This document shows positions 1-12,477 of a stretch of 64,000 nucleotides of DNA, piece after piece. Made by a program: the position numbers and the translations under genes. The notes beneath the pieces were generated by a model. That model saw only the letters and a list, made by a program, of their open reading frames with translations, searched no databases and was not told the origin of the DNA. Each line of letters begins with the position of its first letter. The first letter of the stretch is position 1. Origin of the DNA: Asterias rubens (Eukaryota; Echinodermata; Asteroidea; Forcipulatida; Asteriidae); contig NC_047082.1 in assembly GCF_902459465.1 (NCBI RefSeq), positions 1,240,001-1,304,000 of the forward strand, read 5' to 3'.

Positions 1-1340
1 CTTCCACGCATGCGCACTGACCGTGATCATAAGACGCATCACGATTACAGTCACTGTTCATGAAGCATTCTGGGAAAATTTGAAACCTAGATGATTCTTC
101 ACATAATAAAATATAGTCATGGGTAGATAGTTTGATATGTATCGAAATAAAATTTGTTTTCTACCTTCTCCTACTTCCCATACAGTTTTCTACCGGTGTC
201 GCATGCAAATATGTCTTCTAAGCAATATTATCCGGAGGACATTATTGCATGATAAATTCACTTCGTTTTAAATGACGGATATGTTGCCGATAAACTCAAT
301 TCGTGTAGCCGTAGTTTCGAAAACGGCCATTGTCTTTAAAGGCAGTGGACACTATTGGTAATTACTCAAAATTATTGTTAGCATTAAAACTTTTTTTTAA
401 AATAATTTTTCCACGAACTTCATTTCGAGACCTCAGAATTGGATGTTGGGGTCCCGAAATCAAGCATCTGAAAGCCCACAACTTCGTGTGATAAGGGTGT
501 TTTTTATTCCATCATTATCTCGCAACTTCGACGACGATTGAGCTCAATTAATTTTGTTATTTATGTATTATGTTGAGATACACCAAGTGGGAGGACTGGG
601 CTTTGACAATTACCGAAGGTGTCCAGTATAGAGCCTACCTGTATTCGTTGGTGCTCTGCATCCAAACAGCTCGAGACGTAGCCCGACTGATCCACCAGTC
701 CGGATATACAAGCGCATTTCTTTTGCAAGAAGTGATCTGTCGAAGTCGAAATCCTGTACACTATTGTTGGTGTAGTAGTTAGCTTGGAAAATCTATAGAC
801 GGACAAAAAATAAGTTCATTATTTTTTAGCTCATTTATCAATGGTTCATTATTTAATATTTGAAAAAAAATATTTTCCAGATTATTCTGTCTGACCCAGA
901 ATGTGTTCTCATTTTGAGTCTAGTGTCTTCTCATATTTTTTAGTCTGGTCTTGCTAATAAAATCCCGGTCAAGAAAAATTTCCTAGCTACAAGTTATGCG
1001 GTCTTGTGGACGCCCCCCACCCCCCCCCCCCCCCCAATAATTTCGAGCTGTAGTCATACCAACCAAAAGGACTTGTATCGTCCTGTTGACGTTTCGATCA
1101 TGATAGCAGAGTCTATTTCGAGGATTCTATGCTATTGGGTTGAAACGTCAGAGCCTTCAAGAAAGACCTGCTAGGGTCGAAACGTCAACAGGCTGATTTT
1201 AGGGAGGTTTCGCCGGCAAAAGGCTACGGTTAGTGTGACGGATACGTCATCACTATGACGTCATACGCTACTCACTATCCGCTTTGCGTGCAGACGACGC
1301 TGATTTCCTGCTAGCTAAGCTACGCGTGAGTGGGTTACGG
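1..1340. other. Intergenic, repeat remnants
   Basis: No gene seen. Contains a truncated TTAA-flanked repeat (336-632), a homopolymer C run near 1012-1035 and a palindromic repeat with arms CTGTTGACGTTTCGA (near 1082) and TCGAAACGTCAACAG (near 1178). A short stretch at 211-253 resembles one at 17670-17711. Confidence 0.5.
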
Positions 1341-1383
1341 ATAGCTATCATCTCTTTTGCATGAAGTCAAAATTAGTCATTAC

Positions 1384-1679
1384 CATTTGGTGCTTAATCC
1401 AATGCCCATTCTCGTCCGGCCTTAAGAGTAGATTAAACTCCATGATGGTGTTGTTCATCGAGAGAGACGATGGAGCCTGTGTCGTTAGTCTAGCCAACCA
1501 CACAGGTTCCGAGAATGAGACTTCGATCCACGGGAACTTATCCCACGGTTTCGGGATCCATCCGGGTGGTTCATTGCCAAGACGGGCTGCAGTCGCTGGG
1601 TAGCCATACACTGCAGACGACGCAGTGATCATGGCGTCAAAGATCAACTCGGAATAAAAACCATTCTCGGAACACATCG
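1384..1679 (-). CDS. Orphan exon encoding a partial F5/8 type C (discoidin) domain
   Basis: On the minus strand a clean acceptor (TTAATTTTCAG) opens an exon at 1679 in phase 1. It reads for 98 codons to a possible donor (ATG followed by GTAATG) at 1384; without that donor the frame stops at 1348. The peptide follows the discoidin consensus: a cysteine near the start, MITASSAVYGYPATAARL, a tryptophan, then WIEVSFSEPVWLARLTTQ and a phenylalanine/leucine strand ending in GHWIKH. Such domains bind phospholipid or glycans in secreted and membrane proteins. No neighbouring exon of the same gene was found, so it may be part of a gene with distant exons or an isolated pseudo-exon. Confidence 0.5.
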
Positions 1680-3008
1680 CTGAAAATTAAGTTTCATTGA
1701 TCAATGGTTAAGTTTTCATGAATTGAACAATTTCACGCAATTCGACTCATTCGGGAGTCACCTTTAATCAACTTGAGTCAATTTAAATCAACTTGAGTCA
1801 AGTTACAATTCAATTCAATACAGTCAATGGTATCGTACTCACTCATTTTCATTCTGGGTTTTTTCCCGAGACTTACAAAAAAACTAGTCTATTCACACCA
1901 AACGAACAAAACAGATGCAACAACAACACGGTAAAAGAAGTTATAGCATTGCCAGCAATAATTTACGCGCTACTACAAGTTAACTGCTTGATGTCGGCTC
2001 AATGTCGAGTCAACTGTGACTAGAATCGAGTCAAGCTGACTCTGCGTCTTTGACCCGAAGCAGTAATGACCCATCCGATGCAAACTGGACAGGCTTACCG
2101 TTACTTGGTCGAAATACCTATGCAGTTTGAATCTGTTGAAAAGAAAACAGCAATTTGAATCGGTTATTGGAAGTAAATGGTGGTAGTTTGATAATATTTA
2201 AATAATACTAGACCACCTAATAACTACTAATAAGTGCAAAAACATGGTTCCTGCGTAGTATTTCCATACAGGAGCTCGAAAAAACTTATAGGGCTCGACC
2301 TTGCTTTGACTTCAAAAACACCAGTTTGATGACTTAAAGCTCAGATGTCGAAATAGCTTTTCCTTGCTCTATGCTTTGAGTGACGAACTGCGCTGTAAAA
2401 CTTGACTCTGCTGTTCCGCAGAAAAGAACCCGCGATAAAAAAGATTAAAAAAACACTTATGCCGCGTTTGATAGTGGCAGCTATAATGACTACGGCTGCG
2501 GCTGATGGATCACCGCGTCATCATGTGTTGAAGTGTATTACTTCCTTAGCAACGCCCTTAGAAACACTCATAGCCATAGCCAAATCTGCCAATTCGAATG
2601 CCGCCTTTTTTATCCGTCTGTTTCTGTGCTGTATCAAGCCTATAAGCAACATCCCAGCTTTTACTCGCACCATGTCTAGTCCCCCCACATGAGATCCAGT
2701 TGTCTTGTCGTCAACACTTTCAGATCTCCAAGTTTTTTTAAGCACTTTTGTGTACGATCTGCACGTCCATCAACAATCAAGCACCCTTGGCCTAACGTCC
2801 TCATTATTTAAGGATCCTGCCGAGTTACCAACGTAAACGCAAAGTATCCCTTGTGCACTCGGTGCATTCGGGTAAATACATCTACATCCGAGTAATGCCT
2901 GATGCCGCACGAGCTCGCCTGGCAAGGTCCAAACTATACCCTTAAAAACGAATCAATTATTCGGGAGGGACACAGAACCTGTTTTTCTTAAAGTCCAGCA
3001 GTCCCATC
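1680..3008. other. Intergenic, no recognised gene
   Basis: Contains short direct repeats of the type AATCAACTTGAGTCA near 1767-1805. Overlapping open frames at 2402-2745 on both strands show no recognisable family and no convincing splice context. Confidence 0.4.
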
Positions 3009-3175
3009 TTAAAGGCCGAGTTATAGTCGGTCGCGCGATGGTCGGGCGTCGGAAATCTAGACGCGCGATCATAAAATACACGGTTTTTAGGCCTCAGTCT
3101 TAGGATTGCGCGCAAGATTATCGTCGCGCGACCATCGCGCGACCATCGCGCGACCGACTATAAACCGGCCTTTAA
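3009..3175. mobile_element. TTAA-flanked MITE, family 2
   Basis: 167-bp palindromic element bounded by TTAA at both ends (3009-3012 and 3172-3175). The inverted ends begin AGGCCG and share the blocks TATAGTCGGTCGCGCGATGG and its complement. The right arm repeats GCGCGACCATC three times. The TTAA target duplication suggests piggyBac-type mobilisation (inference). Confidence 0.7.
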
Positions 3176-4617
3176 TGGAACAAGTCTGCTCATCATTAAG
3201 GTCATTATGTTGACAATGCCACCTCTTTTTTAATTAATAAAAATGGTTTCGGTGTTCATAATTAAGAGAACGGGAAGCGTGGGAATCATTGGAACTGGGA
3301 CAGGTGACTTCATTGTTTCATGACAAATTGATCCGTTGGATTGAGTCAATATAAGGTCGCAAAATTATTGTTTTGTCTTATTAATGGTGGGGAGGGGGCG
3401 TCGAGACACAGGTTGGCGTACGTATACTCCGTTAGCATTGTATAACCATAATTGCATTGTTGTAACTGGATATAATTGGGTTAAAGAGAAAGCGATTGCC
3501 TTTTTCTGAACGAGTAATTAATTCTCTATTATAAATCGCACTGTAGAACCCTTGTTTGATAAGAAATCATTCTGTACCTCGTCTTTAAATACATGTTGTC
3601 CGTCACACTGGCAGCCTCGGTCCAGTCAGTGATTTTTGGCGCCGCGCTAGTTTCAATATTTACAGTCAAAGTTTAATTCACTAAACTCGTGTGGTTTTTC
3701 TTTCACTTTCCTATGGGCACTATATTAGGGACTGGTTGGCCATTTTCATAAATTTCTAGTACACTGGGGAGTCATGCTTGGTCTTATTTAATTTTCCCAG
3801 TACACTAGGGAGTAATTGACCTAGGATCCTGTTGACTAATGCCAAATATTTCATAGAGCAAAAAAACTGTTATTTACAAGACAAATGTTACCAGCCAAAC
3901 TATGTAGGTTGTACCATCTGTGACTGGTGTACTGCTACTTTTTGTTCAGTAGAAATATTTAGAGCAATATTTTAAATGTTTAGGGCAGCTTTATGAAGTC
4001 AGGCACAGTACTAGGCAACACGCTCGCATTTTTCGTATTAAAGCATTTTGAGGAGAAATATTCTTTTCAACTGATTATTGGAGAATTGAATTGCAAACTA
4101 CGGAATACACATTTATTAAGAAACTAAACTACGAGGTGAAAAACCATAATCTTATTGCATGAATGAAAAAAATGTCTGGCGATTTCATTTTGGTCGAGCC
4201 CTTTTCTCACATAGCACCATCAGAGCTAATCGTGTTACAAAATAACACACAAAATAGTCAAACACGAGGTCAGGTAAAAACGTCCGAATATGACGTCACA
4301 CTTCTAGCTAGGGACCTTCTAACAAGAGAAGTGCTTCCGTATACGGTTGTAAGTCTGGTAACCTGGACCACTTACTGCAAACCAATACAACAAACACATT
4401 ATATTAAGGCCAATTAATTTTCATGAAACAAACATTGCCTTAAATTTATACTTAGGAGAACAATACAATAAGGAAGCCTTGGATTTTAAGAACAACGGAT
4501 CTTTCGACATGGACAAAGTCGATAATTGAATTGATTGGTTGTGCTGGCGGCAACGTCTCTTGTTTGCAAACAAGTTTAACGTACACTGTTTTCGATATTA
4601 CGCATTACAACTAAAGC
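3176..4617. other. Intergenic, no recognised gene
   Basis: AT-rich sequence with only short open frames; I see no conserved coding block or clear repeat structure. Confidence 0.4.
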
Positions 4618-4794
4618 TTAAAGGGACACACCGGCTCACCGTTTACGCAATTTTTGTCTTAACATGCTCAAAAACGGCTAAATTTGATGATTGTTTTAAG
4701 GACTGTTCTTCTTAATTCCTGGAAGACCGTTGAAGTCATATCTTAGTCTATTTTGTAGCACAAATATCCCAATTCGGCCGGTGTGTCCCTTTAA
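4618..4794. mobile_element. TTAA-flanked MITE, family 3
   Basis: 177-bp element with TTAA at both borders and inverted ends AGGGACACACCGGC / GCCGGTGTGTCCCT. The interior is unrelated to the other TTAA families in this window. Confidence 0.75.
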
Positions 4795-5694
4795 AGAGAG
4801 ACGATGTAGCAACTATTTTGACGAGTACATTGCCTATAATCTTAGAAACACAAATCAAGAAAGAGAACATTGATTTTTATCAACCAAACTTTCTGTACAT
4901 TTTTGTACTACGGTTGGGCCGCTTTATAATCGATTGACTCAAAATAGTTTCGGGTCATTTGTATGGATCCTCGAGTACCGTCTCCAGTGGTAGATAATTG
5001 GCGTTAAAACCTTACTGTTTCTCCAGTGCCTTCGGGTTGATGCCAAATGCAACATCAAACACATGACCTACTTTCACTTTCACCTCATGCCTATCTTGCC
5101 TACAACCATGGGTGGGAAATAAAAAGCCATATATCGATTGAAGTAAAAACAGATAAAAAAAGCTGTAAACAATGTTGCACACATAGGCCTACCATACACA
5201 CAATAAATATTCAAACAACAATAACGTTAAACTTGTTTGATACAAATCAACCAATGATATTCTCTTTAAAAAAAGGTTGTTAAATATTGAATGTTTTACA
5301 GGATTTGTTAACACAGCTGAATGTTTTGTCAACATTTGGTCGCCCATGCCTATACAGCGCAGTTTGATTACCATCAATAGTGTCAATTTTGGGGGCGTGC
5401 GCCCTCTATATTTTTGGCAATGTCTTACGCATTGTCTTGGCTTTGGGTCTTTAAATCTGCGTGAAACTGCAAGTTGATAAAAGTCAAACAGCTGCCAGTG
5501 ACTGAAGGTCACATGTTTATAAAGAATATGAAATAATATCAAAACAATTGCTCTGGGAAGTACGTTTCGAAATGACTTTGTAGCACGGCGGGCCAAAGGT
5601 AGCTGCAGGTGAACTTTCTAGAGGCATTTTGTTGAAAGTGAAAAACGTTGTGACATAAAGATATTGCTTAAAGTGTTTTGAAAGCTTGTAAGTG
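4795..5694. other. Upstream region of the plus-strand transporter gene
   Basis: About 900 bp with no recognised coding sequence. It should hold the promoter and 5' UTR of the gene starting at 5695, but I see no unambiguous TATA or initiator element. A 135-codon minus-strand open frame at 5189-5596 has no recognisable family. Confidence 0.35.
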
Positions 5695-8600
5695 ATGAAG
5701 TGCTTTGAAATGTCTGTGCCTGAATTTCGCATGATTTCTTGGTGGGGTTGGGTGGTGGTTGCCTTATCGTCTGTTCAGTATGCACTCGTACTTGGGCCTG
5801 TTTACAACTACAGTATTGTTTTGTTGAGTTTCCAAGAGGAATTTCACACGAGTACGTCTTTTACTGGTGAGTTTCTGACTTTTATTTTTTGGAGGAAAGG
5901 TTTTTGGGGAGTTGTGTCACGGCCTACAGTGCTGTCTCCATGATTGGAGAGTTTGGTTTTTGAGTGGGTATTATCCTTGTTGGGGTACGCCTCGGCACCA
6001 TAAGATTGCACTGCTTGGTTGGGGTATTATAGTGCAGACAAATTTACCTAAACCAAATAGTGTCCTAATGTACCCATTATCACAAAAAGGTTACTGCAAT
6101 TTCGTGTAACAAATCTATATATTCTGCATTAATGGTTTTCTTTCTATGGGGGGTGGGGTGTTTCCGAAAAACACAATCAGATTCTGGCTTGTTTGGCAAA
6201 CACTAAATTTGTTTGATGTAAAGAATTTTTTATGGCGATTAATTGTTCTGTTTTGTCACTTCGTAAGTAACAACTATAAGCTTTGCGTATTATTACTGTT
6301 TTTTATATATATACTTTTGTTATTAGCTGACACAACTTCATTTTCAGTCTTATAGGACAGTTGTTGTGGTGTTTGGATGGGTTTTTTTTGCGGGAGTGTT
6401 GTGGGGTGTGCGGCTAAGGCAAATTGATTCCATGGTGCTCGATATTGGGCATTCAACTATTTTTATTGTTTGTTTGGGTTTTGGGGGTGTTTTTTTTGTA
6501 AAAAATGAACACAGTGTGTTAATAAGGTGAAACATTGGGTGTAGGGGCACCCTCTGCTCCTTCATTCGGTTAGTAAAAATTAAGCTTGACTGTAGTTTTC
6601 TGTCCGGATCTCTGCAGGTTGGGTTGGGTCCCTGGCCCATGCCTTGGTGTCCATTGGAACACTACCCGCCGCTGTATGTCTGAGGAAGCTAAGCCCACGA
6701 GTGGTGACCTTCATGGGGATATTCCTGTACTGTGGAGGGGTGGCTTCGACAGCGTTCGTCCCGTCTCTCGGTTATGTCGTCGTGACCTACAGCGTCATAT
6801 CTGGGCTAGGGATGAGCTTCGTCGTCCAGGCGGGGATTGTCCTGACGCTTGCTTGGTTCCCGAAGAAATACTGCGCCCGGGCGACGTCCGCTCTTATGAT
6901 TGGAACTCCGTGCGGTAAGAGACTTTAACTTTGGTTACAGCTCCCTTTGGTCCTAGGTTCCAGGTTCCATGGGTCTCGGGTTCCAGGTCCCATGGGTCTC
7001 GGGTTCCAGGTCCCATGGGTCTCGGGTGCCAGGTCCAGTGGGACCTGACCCATGTTGGGGTCAGTAAAACTCAGAATCCTTTTGAAAATGACCCAGTGGA
7101 CAAAACTGACGTATAATCCGTACAAAAACCCCTGGGCGTATAAACAGTGACCAGGCAGACTGCTGGTCAGCTGATCAACCATTTACACATAAAAAACCTT
7201 CAAACATTTCAGATACATTTTCTCGAATATGATTTCATTTCAGAGGAAATATTTTATAATGAACTTAGTACAAAGTTCATAAATCAGTTTGCTTTCAGAA
7301 AATGAAACTATTTATATTTTTACCAAACCTGTTTAGTACCTTAAAGCAACCGTAGCTTTTAAACACAATTTTTGTGAATCCTTCTGACTGTTTCTTATAG
7401 GTACTTTAATATCAGGACCAGTCCTCAATGGACTAACTGCAGTTTTGGGATGGAGACACGCTTTCCTTATCATCGCGAGCTTCACTCTTGTCGTCAGCTC
7501 AGTTGGTGCGTCCTTCCTTTCAAACCCTCTACCGGGAAAACCGTCTCAAGTACCCAAGGAAATTACCACCGAGACGGAAGACGACGATGATAAACAGCAC
7601 CACGTGGTCTTAGAGGATTTTGAATTGCCGCCATTTTATTGCCATTGTGACCCTTGGCTGTGGTTTGTTGGCATCGGTATCGGGAGCCTCTCCTGGGGAT
7701 TTCTAGCCACGAATTTGGTAATTATTAGTAATTTGTTGGAGTAGGCCTGCATAACCAATCTTTGACTGCTGTTATGAAAGAACCATTCATTTTATGCATT
7801 TTTACGATCTCGTTTGGGGTTTTTTTACGCCACTGTACTGTGGGGAGTGGGGAGTGCTGGCACAAGAACAGAGCAGTCGCTGTGGTATTGGCGTTTAGAG
7901 AGCATTACTCTTTCGGGTCAACATTAATTTATTTATGAGGCCAAATCCAACCACCATTTTACCACTTTCCGGGTCAGCATGACCCCAAAACGGGTCAGGC
8001 CTCAAGGACCCTGAATTTGGGTAATTTACCCATGAATTTTGTATAGTGCATTTTGCATCTTTGACTTTTATACACAGGCAAGCTTCATAAATGACATTGG
8101 TCTAACGAAAGGTATAATGTCTACTTGCAAAGTTTTTAACTACCTTCCAGGTCACCTTGCCTAGAAATTTGTCAGGCCCCATGGGACCCGAGTTCGGGTA
8201 AATTTTGACCCAGTTGTATATTATTTGTTTTAAATCTTCATCATTCTGTAACCATTCTACGTAGGCGAGCTTCATGAATGACATTGGTCTGACGATAGGT
8301 GATGTCTCATTCGCCATCATCTCTATCTCAATGGGGGACATCATCGGCAAGATCTTGATTTCGGCGTTCCTGGATTCCTTGAAGTTCCTGAAGATTTTCT
8401 TCATTGCCGGATCGTTCATATCTTGCGGTATCTTTTCCGGATTACTCGTGAACACGTCGACTCTTATTCCGGTGATCGTTCTAACATTTCGTGAGTAAAA
8501 ATTAGTTATGCTTTTGGGTGAGTCAGTGATGTAACTATTGGGGGGGGGGGTATCCCGGTTAAATCTTGATTTTTTTTAATAAACACTACCAGAGAGTAAA

Positions 8601-10728
8601 ATGTAACATTGCATTATTTTCAATGTTTTTAAAACTATTGGTTTATTTTCAGCTATCAATGTATTTGAATTCGTTTTCGTGCACCCATGATTTCGTTTTT
8701 CTCACACAGAGTTCTTTTCAGTTATTTTATTTCATTTATAGACTTTCAGGACTATACTTTGACTGTTTTATGTTGAATTTCTTCTACCAATATTTACATT
8801 AAGAATTAAATGGTTGACCCAACTCTTGCTGTTGGCTTTTACGGAATTGAATGAATCTTGCGGCCTAGTGAAATAGAACGAGCTTCTGACCGTGAATGCT
8901 AAACTAATGCAATCGAATTCACCCTTTTGACTTTTCATTTTCAAACGAAATTGAAACAGCCGGTTGATAAAAGAAATGGATTTTTATGACAATCGCGGGA
9001 AAACCTATATTAGCACTTAAGCCAACAAGCGCCGTAAATTACAAACGGACATTTTCTTTTAAAACAAGTTGTGAACAAAGCACCGATTTAACATGCCGCC
9101 TACAGGGTGAACATTTTCTTACCAGTGTTGTATGAAGGTCATTGCCTCACAGTCAGAAGGTGACTTCAGAAAAGAGGAAAACAACCTATAATTTAATAAA
9201 AACGATTTGAAATAAATAATGTAACCGAGGCAACCAAATGCAAGCTTAGAGCAGCAGGGGATTTGAGTCAGTGTCAAGTCGAGAAACATTTTAGGCATGT
9301 TAAATGACACCAAGACCGTATGCAGGAATGGTTTTCTGTCATGTCAGCTGTGACTATAAATCTTCCAGTGTAGTTGATGGCCAAATTGTGATGAGAGGTA
9401 TTGTTCTATGGCGCACTGCTGCCCCCTGGGAACGAGGATGGCTTATAAGCCCCCCCCCCCCCCCCCCCCCCCCCAAAAAAAAAGCTATCCGAACGCATCG
9501 GTGAGACCTTGGCCGACCCGGGAAAGCTAATCGAACGCACCCAAAGTTTCCTACCTCACATTATTTTGCCTCAAGCGGTGTGATGACGTCATTGCATGGT
9601 CCATTTTTGTTCCTCTTTGTTGTTACATTTTGTTTCTTGTTGGTTTTACTTGTCAGTTCTTGGCCTTGCCCGTGCTGCGTTTTTTGGAACGGTCATAGTG
9701 TCTGCGATGGAACTATTCAGTGTGTATGGGATCGAGACTATCACCATAATCACCCTCGTACCCTTCGGAATAGGGACTCTTATCAGCGCTCCCCTGTCAG
9801 GTAAGAACTATTCAGCGAGTAGGCTTGGGGTCACCCTCGTTCCCTTCGGAATAGGAACTCTTGCCAGCGCTCCCCTGTCAGGTGGGAACTATTATTCAGC
9901 ATGATGTGGGCATTGGGGTCGAGACTGTAACTACCTTAACCATCCTCGTACCCTTCTGAATAGGAACTCTTTTCAGCGCACCCACCCCTGTCAGGTAAGA
10001 AGTACTCAACGTGTAGGCTTTGGGGTCGAGACAGTTAGTTACGTACCTTAATCACCCTCGTTTTCTTCGGAATTTGAAGAACTCTTATCAGCGCTCCCTG
10101 TCAGGTGAGTAACTATTCAGCATGTAGGCTTTGGGGTCGAGACTGTCACCTTAACCCTCGTATACCCTTCTTATCTGCGCCCGTCAGGTAAGAACTATTC
10201 AGTGAGTGGGGTCGAGACTGAACACCACAACCCTCGCACCCTTTGGAATAGTATCAGCACTCTCCTCTCAGGTATCTTAGATATTGTCTTTGTATCACAA
10301 AATGCAAATCTCTTCTGAAAACTTATCTTATCTTTTCAATGACTAATTTTGTTGCGTCTGCCGTTCTTTTTGTTTTATGTTTTACTATGCCTTTAATTTC
10401 CAGCAGGGTGGATAGTAATGTTCGCATTACAATTCTAATATTGATCACACGTTCTATTTCCCCAGGCGGACTATTTGACTTGACTGGAGACTACACACTT
10501 AGTCTTCTCGTCCTGGTGTTCCTTCTCACGCTCTCCACCATTTGCATGTTGTTAATTCCCTTCAAGATGGAGCTAAGGTCATGGCGCATGCGTGGTAGGT
10601 CACCAGACACAAGCCCAATTGATGGAATGTCTCCCTCTGTTGACGGAGTTAACAAGTCCGTGGCAGGTGGACTGTCACGTGGTGTTGACGACAACATGAC
10701 GAATATGGGATTTACTGATGATTTCTAA
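5695..10728 (+). CDS. Monocarboxylate-transporter-like MFS protein (SLC16-like), 6 exons, complete
   Basis: Predicted plasma-membrane 12-helix major facilitator; the substrate cannot be read from sequence. Coding exons: 5695-5866, 6618-6914, 7401-7717, 8265-8490, 9657-9800 and 10466-10728. They splice with GT-AG borders and compatible phases (1,1,0,1,1) into 1,419 nt, 472 aa, with no internal stop. The first exon carries WWGWVVV at about residues 16-22, corresponding to the conserved aromatic/glycine motif at the start of helix 1 in the SLC16 family, followed by a first-helix pattern ending in SFQEEF. A large hydrophilic acidic loop (about residues 200-220, TETEDDDDKQ) marks the central cytoplasmic loop, and the last ~45 residues form a polar tail ending in TDDF. 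ATG 5695 is used; ATG 5710 has the better Kozak context (G at -3) and is an alternative. A paralogue lies on the other strand at 19530-38810. Partial exon duplications sit in introns 3 and 5. The MFS/SLC16-like call is secure; the subfamily is not. Confidence 0.86.
6967..7035 (+). repeat. 23-bp tandem repeat, three copies
   Basis: Units begin CCATGGGTCTCGGG at 6967, 6990 and 7013, in intron 2 of the transporter gene about 50 bp after the exon 2 donor. Confidence 0.85.
7990..8116 (+). pseudogene. Truncated tandem copy of the start of transporter exon 4
   Basis: An acceptor (ACACAG at 8072-8077) followed by GCAAGCTTCATAAATGACAT mirrors the real exon 4 start at 8265 (GCGAGCTTCATGAATGACAT). The resemblance continues for about 35 nt into coding sequence and upstream through the intron (GTCAGGCC, GGGTAA, CCCA blocks). 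The period is 187 bp. The copy reads into a TAG and has only a weak downstream donor, so it is probably silent. Confidence 0.7.
9485..9541. repeat. Terminal fragment of the GGGTGCGTTCGATTAGC MITE family
   Basis: Ends in GCTAATCGAACGCACCC, the inverted end shared with elements at 19935-20023 and 60350-60566. Preceded by a homopolymer C run at about 9450-9474. Confidence 0.55.
9710..10272 (+). repeat. Degenerate tandem array copying the 3' end of transporter exon 5 and its splice donor
   Basis: The unit begins ACTATTCAG, passes through GGGGTCGAGACT and ACCCTCGTACCCTTCGGAAT, and ends TCAG followed by GT. The first unit is the coding exon itself, with its donor at 9801. Further donors occur at 9882, 9995, 10105, 10188 and 10272, giving units of 81 to 113 bp. 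The first downstream donor (GTGGGA at 9882) lies exactly 81 nt further and stays in frame, so it could add 27 residues to the protein. Confidence 0.85.
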
Positions 10729-11323
10729 GTTTAATAGGTTAAAGACTCAATTCGGAAGGAGTGGGGTTTGGTGTGGGGTTGGGTGCATACAACTGTTGAA
10801 GACATCGAGGCTCGATTAGATGAACTGTTGGATGAAGTAGTGATTGCAAATGTATATATATTTTTATCTATGGACTATTCAGGTATTTGTTTTACATTGT
10901 ATGGACTGCTACAGCGCCACCTATCGTCCAAAAGCCTCAAATTTGTCACACATGTATGCGAGTAAATAATCACAACAAATGAACAACCAATGAGAAATAG
11001 AAATTGTGTTTATATACTTGTAATATATGAATCTAGAAAGTATTAAAAGTACATTATTGGTATCTTTGATCAATGTTAATATTGTTTTAAAACAAAAATG
11101 AGCATGAGAAGCAATATTTCTTTCCATTTAATAAGAAATACTTTGTCTTCATTCAATGTTTGAGAAATATTCATTTGATATGTAATTTTTTTGTGTGTGA
11201 AAAATATACAGGTATTATGAAAAATCACGGTCAGTCCAAGTCGTCCTGAGCTATACATAATGGGAGACTTTGGAACGCTAGGTGGCAGCATTTATACCAA
11301 GTAAATTTCCATTATTTATCATA
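10729..11323. other. 3' region of the plus-strand transporter gene
   Basis: AT-rich sequence after the stop codon. ATTAAA near 11042 is a possible polyadenylation signal. Near 11256-11310 is one arm of a repeat whose end, GAACGCTAGGTGGCAGCA, recurs at 32490-32680. Confidence 0.4.
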
Positions 11324-11697
11324 TTAAAGGCAGTGGACACTATTGGTAATTACCCAAAATAATGATTAGCATAAAACCTTTCTTGTTGACGAGTAATGGG
11401 GAGAGGTTGATGGTATAAAACATTGTGAGAAACGGCTCCCTCTGAAGTGCCATAGTTTTCGAGAAAGAAGCAATTTTCCACGAATTTGATTTCGAGACCT
11501 CAAGTTTAGAACTTGAACCATCTAAACGCACACAACTTCGTATGACAAGGGTGTTTTCTTCTTTCATTATTATCTCGCAACTTTGATGACCGATTGAGCT
11601 CAAATTTTCACAGGTTAGTTATTTTATGCATATGTTGAGATACACCAACTGTGAAGGCTAGTCTTTGACAATTACCAATAGTGTCCACTGCCTTTAA
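11324..11697. mobile_element. TTAA-flanked MITE, family 1, full-length copy
   Basis: 374 bp between TTAA at 11324 and TTAA at 11694. Inverted ends read AGGCAGTGGACACTATTGGT and its complement. It lies in the intergenic space between the transporter and TPMT 3' ends. Confidence 0.9.
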
Positions 11698-12477
11698 GCA
11701 ATAGATATACATGGTATGTCTGCTGCCATATCGCGTCCAAATAATGCCCTCATTACTATTTCACTACCTCAGTTTTCCAAATGTATTCCATTCTACTGTA
11801 CATATAAATATCTCAATATAACATAACTGAATGCCCAATAATAATAATACACTACAGCATTTTAAAGGCACACTTTAGTGAAAAAGAGGAACAATCAAAG
11901 GTTAAGTTTTGTCAAGATGTTAGAAAGCAAGCATGAATAAGTGTGTTTTAAGTTTCTGCTGGAAGAGAGTGATGTTGTGCATTTGGCTGAGGTATTCTGG
12001 AAGTGAGTTCCAGAGTCTAGGTGCTATGTTGGAGTAAGCCCTGTCCTAGTGCAATTCTTATTGCTGTATTAGAATAAACATTCATTATTTTATACCTTGT
12101 AAATAAATACATCCCAGTAAAATGTATGCTGTTTGAAAGCGCATATAATTATCTTTATTGTAGTGAAATGTCAACAACAAAAATTTCAATTTTTCTTGTC
12201 TCATTTAACTAGAAAGAAGAGTAGAAAGTAAGACACTAATTAAATGTTTTCCTATACTTATTTTAAGTGTGTGTGTGTGTGTGTGTTTTAATAATGGGTT
12301 CACATATATCCAAACAAACTGTATGCTGTTGGTTAAGGACACATACATTCCTTAACTGTAATAAAATGTACATAACATGTTCACAGTTTTCTTGTTTAAT
12401 TGTACCTGATACAAAATTAAACAAGAAACACACCAATTTGATTGTTCATTTAAATGTGTGTTTTTCTTAAAAGAACT
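11698..12477. other. Intergenic, convergent 3' ends
   Basis: AT-rich with a (GT)n run near 12268-12287. TTTATT near 12154 would be an AATAAA polyadenylation signal for the minus-strand TPMT gene. Confidence 0.35.

Noticed and set aside
2402..2745. Overlapping frames on both strands with alternating hydrophobic segments
   Set aside because: A minus-strand stretch briefly recalls a transporter helix (FFIAGSF), but similarity is too short and the frame is broken.
5189..5596. 135-codon minus-strand frame upstream of the transporter
   Set aside because: No recognisable family; composition typical of non-coding flank.
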